Shown here: positions 1-8,383 of the stretch, piece by piece
Layout of the letters: the number at the start of each line of letters is the position of its first letter
Numbering within the stretch: the stretch's first letter is position 1
Assembly (NCBI GenBank): GCA_031292735.1
Contig: JARLGP010000073.1
Location: 1-46,152 of the forward strand
Direction: 5' to 3'
DNA: 46,152 nt
Source of the DNA: Holophaga sp.
GTDB lineage: Bacteria; Acidobacteriota; Holophagae; Holophagales; Holophagaceae
Program-made: the position numbers and the translations under genes
The notes under the pieces: generated by a model
Database searches by the model: none
What the model saw: the letters and a program-made list of their open reading frames with translations, nothing else
What the model was told of the DNA's origin: nothing

Positions 1-1
1 C

Positions 2-1156
2 AGCCACCTGCTCAGCGCCGGCTGGGCCGGCGCCCCCTTCGCCGCCGGCGCGGCCATTACCGTGCGGCGGGCCTGCGCCCCGGCCCCGGCCGGCGCCGCC
101 CCCGTGAACGTCAAGGACCCGCCCTACGGCGCCAAGGGCGACGGGATCGCCGACGACACCGCCGCCCTCCAGCGGGCCATCACCGCCGTGGCCGGAACCG
201 GGGGCACCGTCCTGGTCCCCGGCGGCACCTACCTGGTCAACACCGTCAGCAACGGCAGCCGCGGACTGGTCCTGGGCGGCCGGATGACCCTGAGGCTGGC
301 CCCGGACGCGACCCTCAAGGCCATCCCCAACGCCGCCCCCAGCTCCACCATCGTTTCAGTGGCCTTCGCCAGCCAGGTGCGGGTGGAGGGCGGCACCCTG
401 CTGGGCGACCGCAGCGCCCACACCGGCGCCGCCGGCGAGTGGGGCATGGGGCTGGCCATCCAGGACTCCCGGCAGGTGCAGGTGTGCGGCGTCACCGCCC
501 GGGACTGCTGGGGCGACGGCTTCTACGTCTCCGGTTCGGCCCGGGTGGAATTCTGTTCGGTGCTGGCCGAGCACAACCGGCGCAACGGCCTGTCCATCAC
601 CGGCTGCGCCGGCATCACCGTGCGCGCCTCGGTGTTCCGCGGCTCCCAGGGCACCGCCCCGGAGGCCGGGCTGGACATCGAACCCAACGCCGGGCAGACG
701 GTGAGCGATGCGGTCATCTCCGGCTGCGTGTTCGCGGACAACGCCGGCAGCGGCCTGGAGACCGGGGTGGGCGACAGCGACCTGGGCCGGGCCTTCACCC
801 GCGGCGTGGTGATCGACGGCAACAGCTTCACCGGCAACGGCCGGAACCCCGCCGACCGCACCGTGAAGATGGCCATCCGGGTGTCCAACTGCCCCGGCGC
901 CAGGGTCACCGGCAACGTCATCCTGGACAACGCCGGCCAGGGCATCTACCTGCGCTACAAGGCCGAGGACTGCCTGGTGGCCGGCAACAGCGTCCTGTTC
1001 ACCGCCGGCGACGGCATCGTCCAGGCCTCCTGCGCCGGCAACCGGATCCAGGGCAACCGGGTGCTGCGCAATTCCGGCTACGGGATCCGCTCGATCAACT
1101 GCAGCGGCGGCGCCGTGGCCGGCAACAGCCTGGCCGAAAACGGGCTGACCCCCTGA
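2..1156 (+). CDS. right-handed beta-helix repeat protein (pectate-lyase-3 type), 5' truncated by window
   Basis: The reading frame is open from the first bases of the window, so the true start lies upstream; the first internal start-like codon is a GTG at 62. The visible N-terminal part has a Pectate_lyase_3-type opening with the signature YGAKGDGIADDTAALQ. It is followed by many short Asn/Gly-rich rungs (such as VTGNVILDN and IQGNRVLRNSG) typical of a parallel beta-helix. Family members bind or cleave polysaccharides; exopolysaccharide clusters often carry them as periplasmic or secreted lyases, epimerases or surface proteins. It precedes two deacetylase-like genes and two glycosyltransferases on the same strand, so a role in modifying or trimming the exported glycan is likely. 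Substrate and catalytic residues cannot be assigned from the sequence. Confidence 0.85.
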   Translation, partial: SHLLSAGWAGAPFAAGAAITVRRACAPAPAGAAPVNVKDPPYGAKGDGIADDTAALQRAITAVAGTGGTVLVPGGTYLVNTVSNGSRGLVLGGRMTLRLAPDATLKAIPNAAPSSTIVSVAFASQVRVEGGTLLGDRSAHTGAAGEWGMGLAIQDSRQVQVCGVTARDCWGDGFYVSGSARVEFCSVLAEHNRRNGLSITGCAGITVRASVFRGSQGTAPEAGLDIEPNAGQTVSDAVISGCVFADNAGSGLETGVGDSDLGRAFTRGVVIDGNSFTGNGRNPADRTVKMAIRVSNCPGARVTGNVILDNAGQGIYLRYKAEDCLVAGNSVLFTAGDGIVQASCAGNRIQGNRVLRNSGYGIRSINCSGGAVAGNSLAENGLTP

Positions 1157-1249
1157 ATCGGCTCCGGCCATCTTGTCCGGGCCCGGCAAATGCCTATGCT
1201 TTTCACGTTTTCAACGGCGCCCCGGCCCACGGGAAAGGACAACCACGGT

Positions 1250-2020
1250 ATGCGCGACAGCCTCTACCTGCTCCGCTTCGACGACATCTGCCCCACCATG
1301 AACTGGGCCGCCTGGGATCCCATCGAAGCCCAGCTGACCGGCCTGGGCCTGCGCCCCATCCTCGCCGTGGTGCCGGACAACCGGGACCCCCACCTGGTGG
1401 CCGGGCCGCCCCGGTCCGACTTCTGGCACCGGGTGCGGCAATGGCAGGCGCAGGGCTGGACCATCGCCCTGCACGGCTACCAGCACGTCTACGTGAACCG
1501 CAACCCCGGGATCCTCGGCCTGAACGCCCAGAGCGAGTTCGCCGGGCTGCCCCGGCGGGAGCAGGAGGACAAGCTCCGGAAGGGCCTGGCGATCTTCCGG
1601 CACCACGGGGTCCGCGCCGACGCCTGGGTGGCTCCCGCGCACTCCTTCGACCGCACCACGGTGGACCTGCTGGTGGAGCTGGGCATCGAAGTGATCAGCG
1701 ACGGGCTCTGGCACCTGCCGTTTCGCGAAGCCGGGCGGATCACCTGGGTGCCCCAGCAGGTGTGGGCGTTCTGTCCCCGGCCGGCGGGGGTCTGGACCGT
1801 GTGCTGCCATCCCAACCCCTGGACCCCCGCCGACCTGGAGCGCTTCGCCGGGGCCCTGGCGGCCTATGCCCCCCGGATGACCGATCTGGCCAGCGTCCTG
1901 GACGACTACGGCGGGCGCCAGCCGACCCTCGGCGACCGGCTCACCGGCTGGTACGAGTCCGCCTGGCACCACGGCCTGCGTCCGCGGCTGGCCCGCGGCG
2001 TCCGGGAGTTCCTGCCATGA
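1250..2020 (+). CDS. polysaccharide deacetylase-like protein (DUF2334 type), copy 1
   Basis: This 256-residue protein opens with RFDD (Asp11/Asp12) and has an HGYQH motif (His75, His79) and a PAHSFD motif (His131). That is the layout of the metal-binding NodB/CE4-like superfamily in its DUF2334 branch. I chose the ATG at 1250 because GGAAAGG lies about ten bases upstream and the deacetylase fold begins right there; an in-frame ATG at 1190 would add an unrelated tail. The probable role is removal of N- or O-acetyl groups from a surface glycan. Its stop overlaps the start of the next gene (ATGA), and that gene is a clear paralogue, so the pair arose by tandem duplication. No signal peptide is visible, so it may act in the cytoplasm or on a lipid-linked precursor. 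Confidence 0.8.
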   Translation: MRDSLYLLRFDDICPTMNWAAWDPIEAQLTGLGLRPILAVVPDNRDPHLVAGPPRSDFWHRVRQWQAQGWTIALHGYQHVYVNRNPGILGLNAQSEFAGLPRREQEDKLRKGLAIFRHHGVRADAWVAPAHSFDRTTVDLLVELGIEVISDGLWHLPFREAGRITWVPQQVWAFCPRPAGVWTVCCHPNPWTPADLERFAGALAAYAPRMTDLASVLDDYGGRQPTLGDRLTGWYESAWHHGLRPRLARGVREFLP

Positions 2021-2769
2021 CCCGGCCCGGCGCCCGCTACCTGCTCCGGTTCGACGATGTGTGCCCGACCATGGACTGGTCCGCCTGGGACCAGATCGAG
2101 CCCCTCCTGGTGGAGCTGGATGTGCGCCCCATCCTGGCGGTGGTGCCGGACAACCGGGACCCCCACCTGGTGGTCAGCCCCGGAACCGGGCAGTTCTGGG
2201 AGCGGGTGCGGCAATGGCAGGCCCGCGGCTGGGCCATCGGCCTGCACGGCTACCACCACACCTACGTCAACCGGGAACCCGGAATCCTGCGCCTGAATGC
2301 GCGCAGCGAGTTCGCCGGCCTGCCCTACCCGGAACAGTACCGCAAGCTCAGCAGGGCCCTGGACCACTTCAAGCGGGAGGGGGTGCGCGCCGACGCCTGG
2401 GTGGCCCCGGCCCATTCCTTCGACGGGGTGACCATCCTCGCCCTGAAGGCCCTGGGCCTGCCGGTCATCAGCGACGGCCTGGCGCTCTCCCCGTTCCTGG
2501 ACCCGGTGGGCGTCACCTGGGTGCCCCAGCAGTTCGCCCGGATGCGCCCCCTGCCCTGGGGCGTCTGGACCTTCTGCTACCACATCAACGGCATCTCCCC
2601 CGCCGCCCTGGCCGCGTTCAGGCACAGCCTCCAGCGGCTCCACCCGCGCATGATCTCCCTGCCGGAGGCGGTGGCCATGGGCAATCGCCGCATCCGGGCC
2701 GCGGACCGCCTGGTGGGGCTGCTCCGGCAGCTGGTCTCCGGCGCCCGCCGGATGCGCCAGGAACGCTGA
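2017..2769 (+). CDS. polysaccharide deacetylase-like protein (DUF2334 type), copy 2
   Basis: A 250-residue paralogue of the preceding gene, sharing long blocks such as RFDD, AVVPDNRDPHLV, RQWQARGW, HGYHHTYVNR and ADAWVAPAHSFD. Similarity runs almost end to end, but the C-terminal 60 residues differ: copy 1 ends in a GWYESAW-type region, this copy in a basic RRMRQER tail. The start ATG overlaps the stop of copy 1 by four bases, indicating translational coupling. The metal-binding residues appear conserved in both copies, so neither looks dead. The two may act on different residues of the same repeat unit, or form a heterodimer; that is inference. A GT4 gene follows 28 bases downstream. Confidence 0.8.
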   Translation: MTRPGARYLLRFDDVCPTMDWSAWDQIEPLLVELDVRPILAVVPDNRDPHLVVSPGTGQFWERVRQWQARGWAIGLHGYHHTYVNREPGILRLNARSEFAGLPYPEQYRKLSRALDHFKREGVRADAWVAPAHSFDGVTILALKALGLPVISDGLALSPFLDPVGVTWVPQQFARMRPLPWGVWTFCYHINGISPAALAAFRHSLQRLHPRMISLPEAVAMGNRRIRAADRLVGLLRQLVSGARRMRQER

Positions 2770-2797
2770 CCGCCCCCCAGGACAAGGAACCCAACCC

Positions 2798-3970
2798 ATG
2801 GCCGCCAAGACCCGAATCCTGTTCCTCATCCCGTCCCTGGTCGCCAACGGCGCCGAGCGCCAGCTGTGCGAACTGGTCCGGCACATGGACCCGGGCGCCT
2901 TCGAGGTCCACGTGGCGGTGTTCTACGACCCCGCCCAGTGCGTGGGCGGCGACCTCACCCCCGAACTGGCCGGGCTCCCCCACGTGCGGCTGCACAGCCT
3001 GCACAAGCCCCGGGGCCCCGGCGGGGCCCTGCTGGCCCTGCCCCGGCTGCTGCGCCTGGTGCGCAGGATCGGCCCGGAACTCATCCACGGCTACCTGGAC
3101 GGCAACCTCCCGGCGCTGATGGTGGGCTGGCCCCTGGGCATCCCCCGGGTCTGGGGCATCCGCGCCTCCGCCGTCCCGGCCCGCCTCCACGGCCTGTCCC
3201 GGCAGCTGTTCCGGACCTCCCAGTGGCTGTCCCGGCACGTGGACCTGGTGATCTTCAACTCCCAGGCCGGCCGCCTCAGCCACCAGGCCACCGGGCTGCG
3301 GGCACGGAACACCCTGGTGATCCCCAATGGGTTCGACACCGACCGGTTCCGGCCCGATCCCGAAGCCGGGGCCCGGCAGCGGCAGGCCTGGGGCGTTCCG
3401 GCCGGGGCCCCCCTGGTGGGCATCGTCGGCCGCCTGGCGCCGGTGAAGGACCACCCCACCTTCCTGCGGGCCGCCGCCTGGATCAGCCGGGCCCGCCCCG
3501 AGGTCCGCTTCGTCTGCGCGGGGGCCGGCCCCGCCGACTATGCGGCGCGGATGCAGGACCAGGCCCGGACCCTTGGGCTGGCCGACCGGGTGCTTTGGCC
3601 GGGGCATTCCGACGCCATGGCCGGGGTCTACAACGCGCTGACCCTGCTCATCCTGTCCTCCACGGAGGAGGGGTTCCCCAATGCCATCGGCGAAGCCATG
3701 GCCTGCGGGGTGCCCTGCGTCTCCACCCGGGTGGGCGACGCCGATCTGCTCATCGGGGAGACCGGCCTGGTCACCGATCCGCGGGATCCCGAGGCCCTGG
3801 CCCAGGCGGCGCTGCGGCTGCTGGAGGAGTCCGGACCCGAACGCCGGGCCCGTTCCCGGGCCGCGGAACAGCGGATCCGCGCCGGCTTCAGCACCCAGGC
3901 CCTGGCCCGGAGCACCGAGGCCGCCCTGCTGGGGCTGCTGGCCCCGGCCCAGATCCCGGCAGGTGGGTGA
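2798..3970 (+). CDS. glycosyltransferase family 4
   Basis: A 390-residue GT-B glycosyltransferase. The N-terminal domain opens with FLIPSLVANGAERQLCEL, the GGAE-type acceptor-side loop of GT4 enzymes. The C-terminal Glycos_transf_1 domain has VGIVGRLAPVKDHPTFL and the EEGFPNAIGEAMACG segment, which contains the E-x7-E nucleotide-sugar motif. These enzymes transfer a sugar with retention from UDP- or GDP-sugars to a lipid-linked oligosaccharide on the cytoplasmic face of the inner membrane. An AAGGA-like ribosome site precedes the ATG. The stop codon overlaps the start of a second GT4 by one base (TGATG). Donor and linkage cannot be read from the sequence. Confidence 0.9.
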   Translation: MAAKTRILFLIPSLVANGAERQLCELVRHMDPGAFEVHVAVFYDPAQCVGGDLTPELAGLPHVRLHSLHKPRGPGGALLALPRLLRLVRRIGPELIHGYLDGNLPALMVGWPLGIPRVWGIRASAVPARLHGLSRQLFRTSQWLSRHVDLVIFNSQAGRLSHQATGLRARNTLVIPNGFDTDRFRPDPEAGARQRQAWGVPAGAPLVGIVGRLAPVKDHPTFLRAAAWISRARPEVRFVCAGAGPADYAARMQDQARTLGLADRVLWPGHSDAMAGVYNALTLLILSSTEEGFPNAIGEAMACGVPCVSTRVGDADLLIGETGLVTDPRDPEALAQAALRLLEESGPERRARSRAAEQRIRAGFSTQALARSTEAALLGLLAPAQIPAGG

Positions 3971-5148
3971 TGGACCTGGTGTTCCTCACCACCTCCCTGG
4001 ACCGGGGCGGCGCCGAGACCCAGGTGGTGCGCATCGCCACCACCCTGCGCCGGCGCGGCTGGCAGGTGGGGATCCTCACCATGCTGCCGTCCTCGGCCTT
4101 CCTGGAGGACATCCAGGCGGCCGGAATCCCCCTGGCGGAATGCCTGGGCGCCCAGGATCGGATCCCCTGGCGCTCGGCCTGGCGGATCATCCGCCAACTG
4201 CACCGCTGGCGCCCCGGCATCCTGGCCACCTTCAACTTCCCCGCCGACGCGTTCGGCCGGGTCTGCGGCCGGATCGCCCGGGTGCCGACCATCGTCTCGG
4301 CCGTGGGCACCACCCGGATCAAGACCCGCCTGAGGGAACAGTTCTACCGCCGCACCGAGCCGCTCATCGCCATGACCGTGGCCAATTCCAAGGCGGCCGC
4401 CAGCGCCCTGACCGCCCAGGGCATCCTCAGCGCCCGCAAAACCTGCGTCATTCCCAACGGACTGATCCTGGACCAGTTCCCGCACCCGGCCGGGCGCGCC
4501 GAGGTGCGCGCCGCCCTGGGGGTGGAGGACCATGAATTCCTGTGGATCGCGGTGGGCAACCTCAGGCCGGCCAAGGACTACCCCACCCTCCTGGAAGCCG
4601 CCGCCCGGTGCGCGAAGGCCAGGCCCGGGTTCCGCCTCACGATCGTCGGCGGGGGCGCCGGAGCCGACCTGAAGCCCGCCGCCGACGCGCCCTATGCCGA
4701 AGGCCTGCGCCAGCGCGCCGCCGCCCTCGGGCTGGATCCGGCGGTGGCGTTCCTGGGCTCCCGCGCCGACGTGCCCTGGCTCCTGCGGGCCGCCGACGCC
4801 TTCGTCCTGTCCTCGGCCTGGGAAGGCATGCCGAACACCGTGATGGAGGCCATGGCCTCCGGGCTGCCGGTGGTGGCCACCGACGTGGGCGATGTGCGGG
4901 AGCTGGTGGAAGAGGGCCGTTCCGGCTCCATGGTGCCCGCGCAGCAACCCGAGGCCCTGGCGGAGCGCATGCTGGCCATGATGGATCTGGGCCGGGACGC
5001 GCTGGCGGCGCAGGGCGCCTGGGCCCGGCAGCGGATCCGCGACCGCTACGAGAACGAGCGGGTGGTGGACCAGTGGGAGGCTCTGTTCCGCCAGCTGGCT
5101 CCCCCGGGGGACAGGTTTCGCCTCCAGGGCCAACCAACTGGCATGTAA
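3970..5148 (+). CDS. glycosyltransferase family 4
   Basis: A 392-residue GT4 enzyme beginning MDLVFLTTSLDRGGAETQVV, with a C-terminal domain carrying AVGNLRPAKDYPTLLEAA and the donor-binding WEGMPNTVMEAMASGLP segment. The start is the ATG inside the TGATG overlap with the previous gene; a GTG three bases earlier is possible. It is a different GT4 from its neighbour rather than a recent copy, since similarity is confined to the usual motifs. It probably adds another residue to the same lipid-linked glycan. It closes the first operon; the following roughly 80 bases are AT-rich and contain a promoter-like sequence for the next transcription unit. Confidence 0.9.
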   Translation: MDLVFLTTSLDRGGAETQVVRIATTLRRRGWQVGILTMLPSSAFLEDIQAAGIPLAECLGAQDRIPWRSAWRIIRQLHRWRPGILATFNFPADAFGRVCGRIARVPTIVSAVGTTRIKTRLREQFYRRTEPLIAMTVANSKAAASALTAQGILSARKTCVIPNGLILDQFPHPAGRAEVRAALGVEDHEFLWIAVGNLRPAKDYPTLLEAAARCAKARPGFRLTIVGGGAGADLKPAADAPYAEGLRQRAAALGLDPAVAFLGSRADVPWLLRAADAFVLSSAWEGMPNTVMEAMASGLPVVATDVGDVRELVEEGRSGSMVPAQQPEALAERMLAMMDLGRDALAAQGAWARQRIRDRYENERVVDQWEALFRQLAPPGDRFRLQGQPTGM

Positions 5149-5169
5149 AATGAATATGTGTATTTTGTC

Positions 5170-5197
5170 TTGACATGATTTTTTCAAACCCTAAATT
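5170..5197 (+). promoter_or_regulatory. candidate sigma70 promoter upstream of the NmrA-like gene
   Basis: TTGACA at 5170-5175 and TAAATT at 5192-5197 are separated by 16 bases in an AT-rich pocket within otherwise GC-rich DNA. It would drive the NmrA-like gene and the PilZ gene with a leader of about 170 bases. The rest of the 5149-5376 gap is GC-rich and I see no gene in it. Confidence 0.5.
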
Positions 5198-5376
5198 CAG
5201 GATGTTCCGCCGTTCTTCTGGAGATGGAACGCGGAAGGCATGACTGGGCTGCCGGGGGGCGGCCCGGATGGAAGGGGCGGTGGGCGGCCCTGCGCCCGGG
5301 CGGGGTTCCGGAGATCGGCCCGCGGCCTTCGCCATTTCCTCTCTTCTGGCCGGGCCCAGTCCATTCAGGAGGCAAC

Positions 5377-6270
5377 ATGATTCTCGTCACCGGCGCCACC
5401 GGCACCATCGGCAAAGAACTGGTCCAGGACCTTTCGAGCCACCGGTGCGAATTCAAAGTCATGGTACGCAAGGAGGAGACCCGCGCCGCCATGGAAGCCA
5501 AAGGGATCAGCGCCGTGCTGGGGGATTTCAGCCGCCCGGAGACCTTCGCCGCCGCCTTGAACGGCGTGAAGCAGGTGTTCCTGCTCACCACCCCGCAGCC
5601 CGACCTCGTGAAAATCGAAGGCAGTTTCCTGGAGGCGGCCCGGACGGCCGGGGTCGCCCGGGTGGTGCGGCTGTCCTCCATGGGGGCCGACCCCTGGGCC
5701 GCGTCGCCGCTGGCCAGGGGGCACGGCCAGTGCGAGGCGCGCCTGGAGGCCAGCGGGATGGCCTGGACCATCCTCCGGTCGAACATGTTCATGCAGAACC
5801 TGGCGGCCATGTATGGCGCTTCAGTGGCCGGCACCAGCACCCTGTTCGCCCCCGCGGGCGATGCCCGCATTCCCTGGGTGGATGCCCGGGACATCGCCGC
5901 CGTGGCGAGGATCGCGCTGACCGACGCCGGGCACCAGGGCCTGGTCTACGAGATCACCGGGCCGGAGCCGTATACCTATGAATCGGTGGCGGAGCTCCTG
6001 GGCGCCCAGCTGGGGCGGAAGGTGAAGTTCGTGAACGTCCCCGATGACGCCGCCTGCAGCACCATGACCAGCATGGGGATGTCCGCGTGGATGGCCCACT
6101 CCATCGTCACCCTTTTCCATCTTTTCCGGGCCAACGGCAGCACTGCGGTGGCCACCGGAACCGTCGCCCGCATCACCGGACGACCGGCGCGAACCCTGAA
6201 GGACTATCTCCATGAAAACATCGCCGCGTTCCGGGGAACCCGCGTTGGTTCGCCGGTCCACACCGCTTGA
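5377..6270 (+). CDS. NmrA-like NAD(P)-binding oxidoreductase (atypical SDR)
   Basis: A 297-residue Rossmann protein opening with the nucleotide-binding motif GATGTIG, followed by VMVRKEETRAAMEAKG, typical of NmrA/azoreductase-type atypical short-chain dehydrogenases. A WTILRSNMFMQNL segment and a late YEITGPEPYTYESVAELL segment match quinone-oxidoreductase-2/NmrA proteins, which bind NADP(H) and act as reductases or redox sensors. The ATG at 5377 has a clear AGGAGG site; the frame extends upstream to 5224 but that part is not SDR-like. The PilZ gene follows after 34 bases and is probably co-transcribed. Substrate unknown. Confidence 0.85.
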   Translation: MILVTGATGTIGKELVQDLSSHRCEFKVMVRKEETRAAMEAKGISAVLGDFSRPETFAAALNGVKQVFLLTTPQPDLVKIEGSFLEAARTAGVARVVRLSSMGADPWAASPLARGHGQCEARLEASGMAWTILRSNMFMQNLAAMYGASVAGTSTLFAPAGDARIPWVDARDIAAVARIALTDAGHQGLVYEITGPEPYTYESVAELLGAQLGRKVKFVNVPDDAACSTMTSMGMSAWMAHSIVTLFHLFRANGSTAVATGTVARITGRPARTLKDYLHENIAAFRGTRVGSPVHTA

Positions 6271-6304
6271 AGGCTTCAACTCACCCGATTTTTGGAGGCA
6301 GATC

Positions 6305-6655
6305 ATGGAAAACCGACATTGCACCCGCGTGCTGGTGGAACCCCAGTGCAAGGCCCAGTTCCAGTTGGGCGGACAGACCTACAACAACATCACCGTGTCG
6401 AACCTGGGCGAGGACGGCTGTTGCCTGTCCGGCAGCCAATCCCTGGGCACCTTGACCGACTCGGCCATCCTGGAGGACTGGCAGCTGATCCATCCGGCCC
6501 TGCCGAAGGGCTCCATCAAGGCCAAGGTGGTATGGGTCAACCGGGAACGCCAGGGCAGCAACACCATCATCCACACCGGCGTGAAGTTCCAGGACGCCCC
6601 GTCCGGCTATGTGAAGCGGTTGGGGAAGTTCGTGGACACCATGGCCTCCCATTAG
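6305..6655 (+). CDS. PilZ domain protein (probable c-di-GMP receptor)
   Basis: A 116-residue single-domain protein. The N-terminal RHCTR is the RxxxR half of the PilZ c-di-GMP site, and NLGEDG about 30 residues later matches the (D/N)x(S/A/G)xxG half. The rest is beta-strand rich, ending in a helical region (SGYVKRLGKFVDTM) as in stand-alone PilZ proteins. Start chosen at the ATG after a TTGGAGGCA ribosome site; an earlier ATG at 6212 would overlap the previous gene. PilZ proteins often switch exopolysaccharide synthesis or motility on in response to c-di-GMP, which suits the surrounding clusters, but no direct partner is visible. Its stop codon lies inside a long inverted repeat. Confidence 0.8.
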   Translation: MENRHCTRVLVEPQCKAQFQLGGQTYNNITVSNLGEDGCCLSGSQSLGTLTDSAILEDWQLIHPALPKGSIKAKVVWVNRERQGSNTIIHTGVKFQDAPSGYVKRLGKFVDTMASH

Positions 6656-6709
6656 GGGCCGTTGCGGAATAGCTTTTCCCGTTGAGCCCTATTCCGCTAC
6701 GGCCCCTAA
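6652..6709 (+). terminator. long hairpin at the end of the PilZ gene
   Basis: A 21-base left arm (6652-6672) and right arm (6689-6709) are complementary with a single mismatch, around a 16-base loop. The left arm includes the stop codon of the PilZ gene. There is no clear T run, so it may be a factor-assisted terminator, an mRNA-stabilising hairpin or a dispersed palindromic element. Confidence 0.65.
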
Positions 6710-6752
6710 ACCCCATGCGCCACCCAGGGTCTCAGCACTTTGGAGGTGTCGT

Positions 6753-7496
6753 ATGAAAACGGCAAGATTGCCCTCCCTTCATCGTGTGCAAGGTCTTTGC
6801 CTCCTGGCGCTGCTGCTGGCCACCCAGGTGGCCGTCGCCGGACCCGAGCGCGGGTTCCGCCCGGGTTTCCGCGGCTACGGTCCCCGCGGCGGCTACGGTT
6901 ACGGCTACCGCGGCAGGTTCTACGGCCGGCCCGGATGGCACGGCGGGCCCCGGTGGGGCTGGGGCTGGGGCCCCGGGTTCTTCGTTTCCGGCCTGCCCAT
7001 GGGTTGCCTCACTCTGAGCTTCGGCGGGGCCGCCTGGTACTACGGAGGAGACTACTGGTACCGGCCGTACGGGGCGGGCTTCATGGTGGATTTCCCGCCG
7101 GCGGGCATCGTGATCCCGGCCCTTCCCTACGGCTGCACCACCTTCGTCGATGGCGGCCTGACCTACTACTGCGCCAACGACGTGTACTACACAGCCGGGC
7201 CGGGAGGCTATGTGGTCACCGCGCCGCCGCCGGGGTGGGAGGACCTGCCCGGGCAGCCGCCGGCGGGAAGCCCCGACGCCGCCGCCCTGGAGGCCATGGT
7301 GATCATTCCCAAGCGGAACCAGAGCGATGACAAGATCCTGGCCGACCGCCGGGAGGCCCAGCGGTATGCGGCGGCGCAGTCCAGGTACGACCCGGCGCGC
7401 AGCGATCCCGCCGATCCCGGCACGCCCAGGGCCCGCCAGGCCTACTTGCGGGCCATGAGGTCGTACCTCGAGCGTCAGGGCTACTCGGTCAAGTAG
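6753..7496 (+). CDS. secreted Gly/aromatic-rich protein (possibly DUF6515-like)
   Basis: A 247-residue protein with a signal peptide (hydrophobic CLLALLLATQVAVAG, cleavage after about residue 29). A Gly/Arg/Tyr/Trp-rich stretch follows (about 30-75; GYGPRGGYGYGYRGR), then a domain with YYGGDYWYRPYGAG and YYTAGPGGYVVTAPPPG. The YY-x-G-x-x-Y pattern and the VV-APP turn resemble DUF6515-type envelope proteins; this family call is tentative. The C-terminal 70 residues are charged and helical. GGAGGTGTCGT before the ATG is a good ribosome site. It is probably periplasmic or outer-membrane associated; function unknown. A small CxxC protein follows 13 bases later. Confidence 0.7.
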   Translation: MKTARLPSLHRVQGLCLLALLLATQVAVAGPERGFRPGFRGYGPRGGYGYGYRGRFYGRPGWHGGPRWGWGWGPGFFVSGLPMGCLTLSFGGAAWYYGGDYWYRPYGAGFMVDFPPAGIVIPALPYGCTTFVDGGLTYYCANDVYYTAGPGGYVVTAPPPGWEDLPGQPPAGSPDAAALEAMVIIPKRNQSDDKILADRREAQRYAAAQSRYDPARSDPADPGTPRARQAYLRAMRSYLERQGYSVK

Positions 7497-7509
7497 AGGT
7501 GTCCGGGTC

Positions 7510-7734
7510 ATGCAGAACCACAGGAATTCCATCCCGACGACGCACTGCACGTGGTGCCACCAGATCAGGCTGGGCCGCCTCTGGGTGCCGGAACGCAGGA
7601 GAAGCCGGAGCAGGCCTTACAGCAACGTCGTGTGCCAGCGCTGCCGGTTCTTCTATTTCCGGGGCTTCGACCTGGACGAGTTCATCGCCTGGGTCTCCGA
7701 ACAGTCCAAAGGGCCCGGGATCAACGGCGGGTGA
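7510..7734 (+). CDS. small CxxC-CxxC zinc-ribbon-like protein
   Basis: A 74-residue basic protein with Cys pairs at 13/16 and 42/45 (CTWC and CQRC) separated by an Arg-rich segment, compatible with a four-cysteine zinc ribbon. It ends in an aromatic/acidic helix-like region (GFDLDEFIAWVSEQ). A GAGGTG site lies nine bases before the ATG and the gene starts 13 bases after the secreted protein, so it is likely co-transcribed. Its last 14 bases overlap the end of the convergent methyltransferase gene. I do not recognise a named family; nucleic-acid or protein binding is possible. Confidence 0.6.
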   Translation: MQNHRNSIPTTHCTWCHQIRLGRLWVPERRRSRSRPYSNVVCQRCRFFYFRGFDLDEFIAWVSEQSKGPGINGG

Positions 7735-8371
7735 GCAGCAGCCGTTCGCTCCGGGGGGTGCGCTGGAGCACTTCCTGGTCCAGGTCGCCGAAGGAGCGGA
7801 AGAGCTTCTCCAGCCTGCCCGGCGGCGGCACCGGGTGGCCGATCTTCACGCCGGCCATGGCGTTGAGCCAGTAGCGCGGCTTGAACCGGCCAGGCGCCTG
7901 ATGGATGAAGTTGTCGATGTAGGCCTGCCCCCCGGGCCGCATGAGGCCATGCACCAGCCGGGCGAATGCGGCATCGTTCACGCAGTAGTACCAGCAGATT
8001 CGATTGAAAATGAAATCGAACGGCTGGTCCAGGTAGCGGGCCGCCTCCTCCAGGTAGCCCAGGTTGAATTCCAGCTCCGCGCCTTGGGCCGCTGCCCGGT
8101 CCCGGGCCACCGCCAGGTAGTTCCGGCTGATGTCGTGCCAGGTGACGCGGGCGCCGCGCCTGGCGAACTCGATGGCGTACTGGCCGGGTCCGCCGCCCAG
8201 GTCCAGCACCCGCTTTCCCGCGAGGCCGCCCACCCGCAGCTCGAGCTCATCCACCAGCCCGGGGCTGAAATGGTCCCATTCGTAGTCGGCGTAGCGCCGG
8301 GCGCCGCCGGCGCTGACCGGGTCGAACCCGCCCGCCACCGGCCTCAGTTTCATCAGGATCGTGTTGATCAA
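7721..8371 (-). CDS. class I SAM-dependent methyltransferase
   Basis: A 216-residue methyltransferase with motif I VLDLGGGPGQYA at about 54-65, an acidic motif II region (WHDISRNYLAVAR) and a later MRPGGQAYIDNF strand. It is the last gene of a minus-strand run that begins with the exporter. The upstream GT4 ends 12 bases before it. The longest start is a TTG at 8371, a few bases after GAGGTGG; the ATG at 8353 (MKLRPVAGG) is the alternative but has no obvious ribosome site. Context suggests methylation of a sugar or lipid-linked glycan. The 3' end overlaps a convergent small gene by 14 bases. Confidence 0.85.
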   Translation of the reverse strand: MINTILMKLRPVAGGFDPVSAGGARRYADYEWDHFSPGLVDELELRVGGLAGKRVLDLGGGPGQYAIEFARRGARVTWHDISRNYLAVARDRAAAQGAELEFNLGYLEEAARYLDQPFDFIFNRICWYYCVNDAAFARLVHGLMRPGGQAYIDNFIHQAPGRFKPRYWLNAMAGVKIGHPVPPPGRLEKLFRSFGDLDQEVLQRTPRSERLLLTRR

Positions 8372-8383
8372 CCGCCACCTCGC

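Noticed and set aside
439..2016. Upstream extension of the second deacetylase frame, suggesting a giant fusion protein
   Set aside because: The part before 2017 is an out-of-frame shadow of the beta-helix and first deacetylase genes; the ATGA overlap gives the true start.
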